From: UBA7887 sp964408735
Lineage (GTDB): Bacteria; Pseudomonadota; Alphaproteobacteria; UBA7887
Length of the DNA: 33,898 bases
Direction of reading: 5' to 3'
Assembly (NCBI GenBank): GCA_964408735.1
Contig: CAYPAX010000049.1
Span: 1-33,898, forward strand
The position numbers and the translations under genes were made by a program. Shown here piece by piece: positions 31,871-33,898 of the stretch. Below the pieces are notes generated by a model. That model had not been told where the DNA came from and made no database searches. It saw nothing but the letters and a program-made list of their open reading frames with translations. Position 1 is the stretch's first letter, and the number at the start of each line of letters is the position of its first letter.

Positions 31871-32980
31871 ATGCGCACAATCCTTATCGCCATCTGCGCG
31901 CTGATCGTCGGTGGAGCCCTTGGCCTATACGTGCTGGCACCGCGCTCGCAAACCACGCCGCAAAATGTGCCGCAGGTCGTCGCCGACGGCAGCGCCGGCG
32001 AGAGCCTGGGCGAGCCGGTGCGCTGGAAGCTGGCCGGCTCGTTTCCCGCCAGCCTGATCCAGCTCGGCACCCTCGGCATCCGCTTCGAGACCCTTATCGA
32101 CAGGGTCTCGGGCGGCAACATCCAGCTCAAATATTTCGAGCCCGGCGCGCTGGTGCCGACTTTGGAGATTTTCGATGCGGTCTCTACCGGCGCTGTCGAT
32201 GCGGGCTGGTCGGGATCGGGCTTCTGGGCCGGCAAGGTGCCGGCGCTGCAATTCTTCACCACGGTGCCGTTCGGCCCGGCGCCCGGCGAGTATCTCGCCT
32301 GGATGGAATTCGGCGGCGGCCGTGAGCTGTTCGAGGAGCTCTACGCGCCGCACAACATCCACCCCGTCCATTGCGGCATGATCTCGCCCGAGGGCTCGGG
32401 CTGGTTCCGCGAGGAGATCACCTCGATCGACGACCTCAAGGGCCTCAAGATGCGCTTCTTCGGGCTTGGCGGCAAAGTGGTCGAGAAGCTCGGCGTCTCG
32501 GCCCAACTGCTGGCGCCCGGCGACATCTACCCGGCGCTCGAGCTCGGCAGCATTGATGCCGCCGAGTTCTCCATGCCCGCCATCGACCTCAACCTCGGGA
32601 TTCACCAGATTGCCAAGCATTACTATATGCCCGGCTGGCATCAGCCCTCGAGCCTGCTCGAGCTAATCATCCACAAGCCGCACTGGGACGCCTTGACGCA
32701 GGCGCAGCAGTCGCTGATCGAGATGGCCTGCGGCGACAGCATTCGCTGGGGCATCGCCGAAGGCGAGGCGATCCAGTTCGGCGCCCTGCAGGAGCTGCAA
32801 AGCAAAGGCGTGACCCTGCACTACTGGTCGCCCGAGATCCTGGCTGCCTTTGAAGCCGCCTGGGCCGAAGTGGTGGCCGAGGAGTCCGCCAAGAACGCCG
32901 ATTTCAAGCGCGTCTGGGAGTCGCTCAGCGCCTTCCGCGAGGACTACACGCTGTGGCGCGAATACGGCTATCTGAAATAG
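31871..32980 (+). CDS. TRAP transporter solute-binding protein, DctP family
   Basis: A 369-residue periplasmic binding protein with an N-terminal signal or anchor helix (TILIAICALIVGGALGLYVLA). The DctP/TAXI-like core starts around VRWKLAGSFPASL. LKGLKMRFFGLGGKVVEKLG matches the DctP signature region, with the ligand-salt-bridge arginine in KMRFFG. YPALELGSIDAAEFSMP is also typical. GGAGG precedes the ATG. No dctQ or dctM membrane genes follow, so the permease must be elsewhere. It is divergent from the PQQ dehydrogenase. The family often binds carboxylates; the ligand here is unknown. Confidence 0.88.
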   Translation: MRTILIAICALIVGGALGLYVLAPRSQTTPQNVPQVVADGSAGESLGEPVRWKLAGSFPASLIQLGTLGIRFETLIDRVSGGNIQLKYFEPGALVPTLEIFDAVSTGAVDAGWSGSGFWAGKVPALQFFTTVPFGPAPGEYLAWMEFGGGRELFEELYAPHNIHPVHCGMISPEGSGWFREEITSIDDLKGLKMRFFGLGGKVVEKLGVSAQLLAPGDIYPALELGSIDAAEFSMPAIDLNLGIHQIAKHYYMPGWHQPSSLLELIIHKPHWDALTQAQQSLIEMACGDSIRWGIAEGEAIQFGALQELQSKGVTLHYWSPEILAAFEAAWAEVVAEESAKNADFKRVWESLSAFREDYTLWREYGYLK

Positions 32981-33009
32981 CGCGGGCCTAAACCACGAGA
33001 GAAAGATTC

Positions 33010-33441
33010 ATGTCGAGCTATCATTTGAACCACGTCAACATCCGCGCCACCAGTCTCGAGGAGACGCGCGACTTCTATGCCGACGTGCTGGGTCTCGAGG
33101 AGGGGTTCCGTCCGCCGTTTCCCAACCCGGGCCACTGGATGTACGCCGGCGACATGCCCGTCATCCATATCTCGCCGCTTGAGCCAGACAGCCCGCCGCG
33201 GACCAATCCGGACGGCATGGGCAAGGGGCTCGACCATTTCGCGATGTGGGGATCGGGTCTGGCAGAGCAGCTCGCGCTGCTCGATAAGCACGGCATCGCA
33301 TACAGCAAGCGGCTGGCCGGCGGCGGGCGCGTCATACAGGTTTTCTTCCACGACCCCAATGGCGTCCAGATCGAGCTCGGCTTCAACCCCGAGGCCGAAG
33401 GCGTGACAAGAGAGACATTCGACGGCGACATCCACGAATGA
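33010..33441 (+). CDS. VOC (glyoxalase/dioxygenase-fold) family protein
   Basis: A 143-residue vicinal-oxygen-chelate protein with two beta-alpha-beta-beta-beta modules. Possible metal ligands are H8 (LNHVNIRA), the histidine in GLDHFAMW and the glutamate in VQIELGF, a common H-H-E set. This fits a lyase, isomerase or dioxygenase; the substrate is unknown. It begins 29 bases after the TRAP binding protein, probably in the same transcript. A ring-cleavage dioxygenase or glyoxalase I are the usual possibilities, but at this length a small VOC of unknown role is the safest call. Confidence 0.85.
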   Translation: MSSYHLNHVNIRATSLEETRDFYADVLGLEEGFRPPFPNPGHWMYAGDMPVIHISPLEPDSPPRTNPDGMGKGLDHFAMWGSGLAEQLALLDKHGIAYSKRLAGGGRVIQVFFHDPNGVQIELGFNPEAEGVTRETFDGDIHE

Positions 33442-33681
33442 GCGGCCGGGCGCCGGCATTGCCCGATCTATCTCGTCTTGTTCGGATTTGGCGGCATTCG
33501 GATGCGCCTGTCTGTCGCTTCTAGAGACGGTCGAGGAGGTGCGCCAGGGACAACCGGCGAAGCAGGGCAGCGCTGAAATGCGGAAATAACAGGTGCCCAT
33601 TCTTGAACCGTGATGCCCAACGAATACCGGGCAACTAGTAGAACAGTGTGCGACTTGGTCTAGAACGGATTTTCTGTAGCA
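33442..33681. other. non-coding stretch, composition change
   Basis: No supportable gene. GC content drops toward its right end (from about 33580 on), where the next small ORF begins. I see no clear promoter, repeat or RNA gene. Confidence 0.4.
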
Positions 33682-33849
33682 ATGAAATCGTTCTTTTACA
33701 CTGCATTAACCGTCCTGCTGGTCGCGCCGGTCGTTACAGGGTGCACTCATCATGCCAGTGTTGATGCAAGGTTGGAATCTCCACCACTTGTCGAACGGCT
33801 GCCTTTGAATATCGGTGTGTATTACAACCCAAATCTCGAATCCTGGTAG
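33682..33849 (+). CDS. small putative lipoprotein, possibly a truncated gene
   Basis: A 55-residue ORF with a lipoprotein signal (FFYTALTVLLVAPVVTGC, lipobox VTGC, Cys21) followed by about 34 residues including VERLPLNIGVYYNPNLESW and a TAG. The VExLPLxxGVYY motif with an N-terminal lipobox resembles the beginning of longer outer-membrane lipoproteins, so the stop may be a nonsense or frameshift truncation; the window ends 49 bases later. Base composition is clearly lower in GC than the rest, which suggests acquired DNA. No good ribosome site is visible. Confidence 0.5.
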   Translation: MKSFFYTALTVLLVAPVVTGCTHHASVDARLESPPLVERLPLNIGVYYNPNLESW

Positions 33850-33898
33850 TGTCCAGAATCTTTCGCACATTTTGTTAGGCAACGACGGTTCCGTAGGT

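Noticed and set aside
32968..33600. 210-codon minus-strand frame over the VOC gene
   Set aside because: The plus-strand VOC protein has the family motifs and a sensible start; the antisense frame has no recognisable feature.
1..33898. CRISPR array, insertion sequence or prophage
   Set aside because: No regularly spaced repeats, transposase, integrase or terminal inverted repeats were seen. The partial tRNA has no visible attachment-site duplicate in the window.

Overview
This is a GC-rich, densely packed chromosomal stretch, most likely from an alphaproteobacterium. The indications are the tRNA-Thr(CGT) 3' half at the left edge, two cyclase/TolB-like/TPR proteins, a SprA-related protein, the gene density and the codon bias. 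The genus cannot be told from sequence alone. No insertion sequence, phage gene or CRISPR array was seen. Only the last ~250 bases look compositionally different (AT-richer).

Layout. (1) 1-7.2 kb: tRNA end, a D-2-hydroxyacid dehydrogenase, a HisC-like aminotransferase, a MATE exporter, then a tightly overlapping homogentisate operon (ring-cleaving dioxygenase, fumarylacetoacetate hydrolase, maleylacetoacetate isomerase) that runs into two small exported proteins. (2) 7.3-10.4 kb: a SprA-related protein and a class III cyclase/TolB-like/TPR/rhodanese fusion. (3) 10.5-16.4 kb, minus strand: the most interesting region. A pqqA-pqqD-pqqE cassette is followed by a second, diverged pqqE paralogue, a 31-residue membrane peptide, a short membrane protein related to the PuuD membrane domain, a SerC-type aminotransferase, a third radical SAM/SPASM protein (frameshifted) and a GFA-family protein (also frameshifted). 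pqqB and pqqC are absent. A membrane M48 metallopeptidase is transcribed divergently from pqqA. (4) 17.7-24.9 kb: a catabolic set with two enolase-superfamily dehydratase/racemase-like enzymes, a NIPSNAP protein, a periplasmic lactonase-like propeller, an epoxide hydrolase, an exported protein, an SDR and a YjbR-like protein. (5) 24.9-29.1 kb: a soluble triple-PAS histidine kinase divergent from a second cyclase/TolB-like/TPR protein, then a cold shock protein. (6) 29.4-33.9 kb: a periplasmic PQQ alcohol dehydrogenase with the extra aspartate typical of lanthanide enzymes, its cytochrome c, a TRAP-type binding protein, a VOC protein and a small lipoprotein-like ORF.

How it fits together. The PQQ dehydrogenase and cytochrome c at ~30 kb need the cofactor that the operon at 11-16 kb would make or modify. 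That operon is not a standard pqqABCDE locus. Two full sets of PqqE iron-sulfur ligands, a third SPASM radical SAM enzyme, an aminotransferase and two membrane proteins downstream of a canonical PqqA peptide suggest either an expanded PQQ route or a PQQ-derived product. That reading is inference. What is directly visible is the gene order, the short gaps or overlaps and the motifs.
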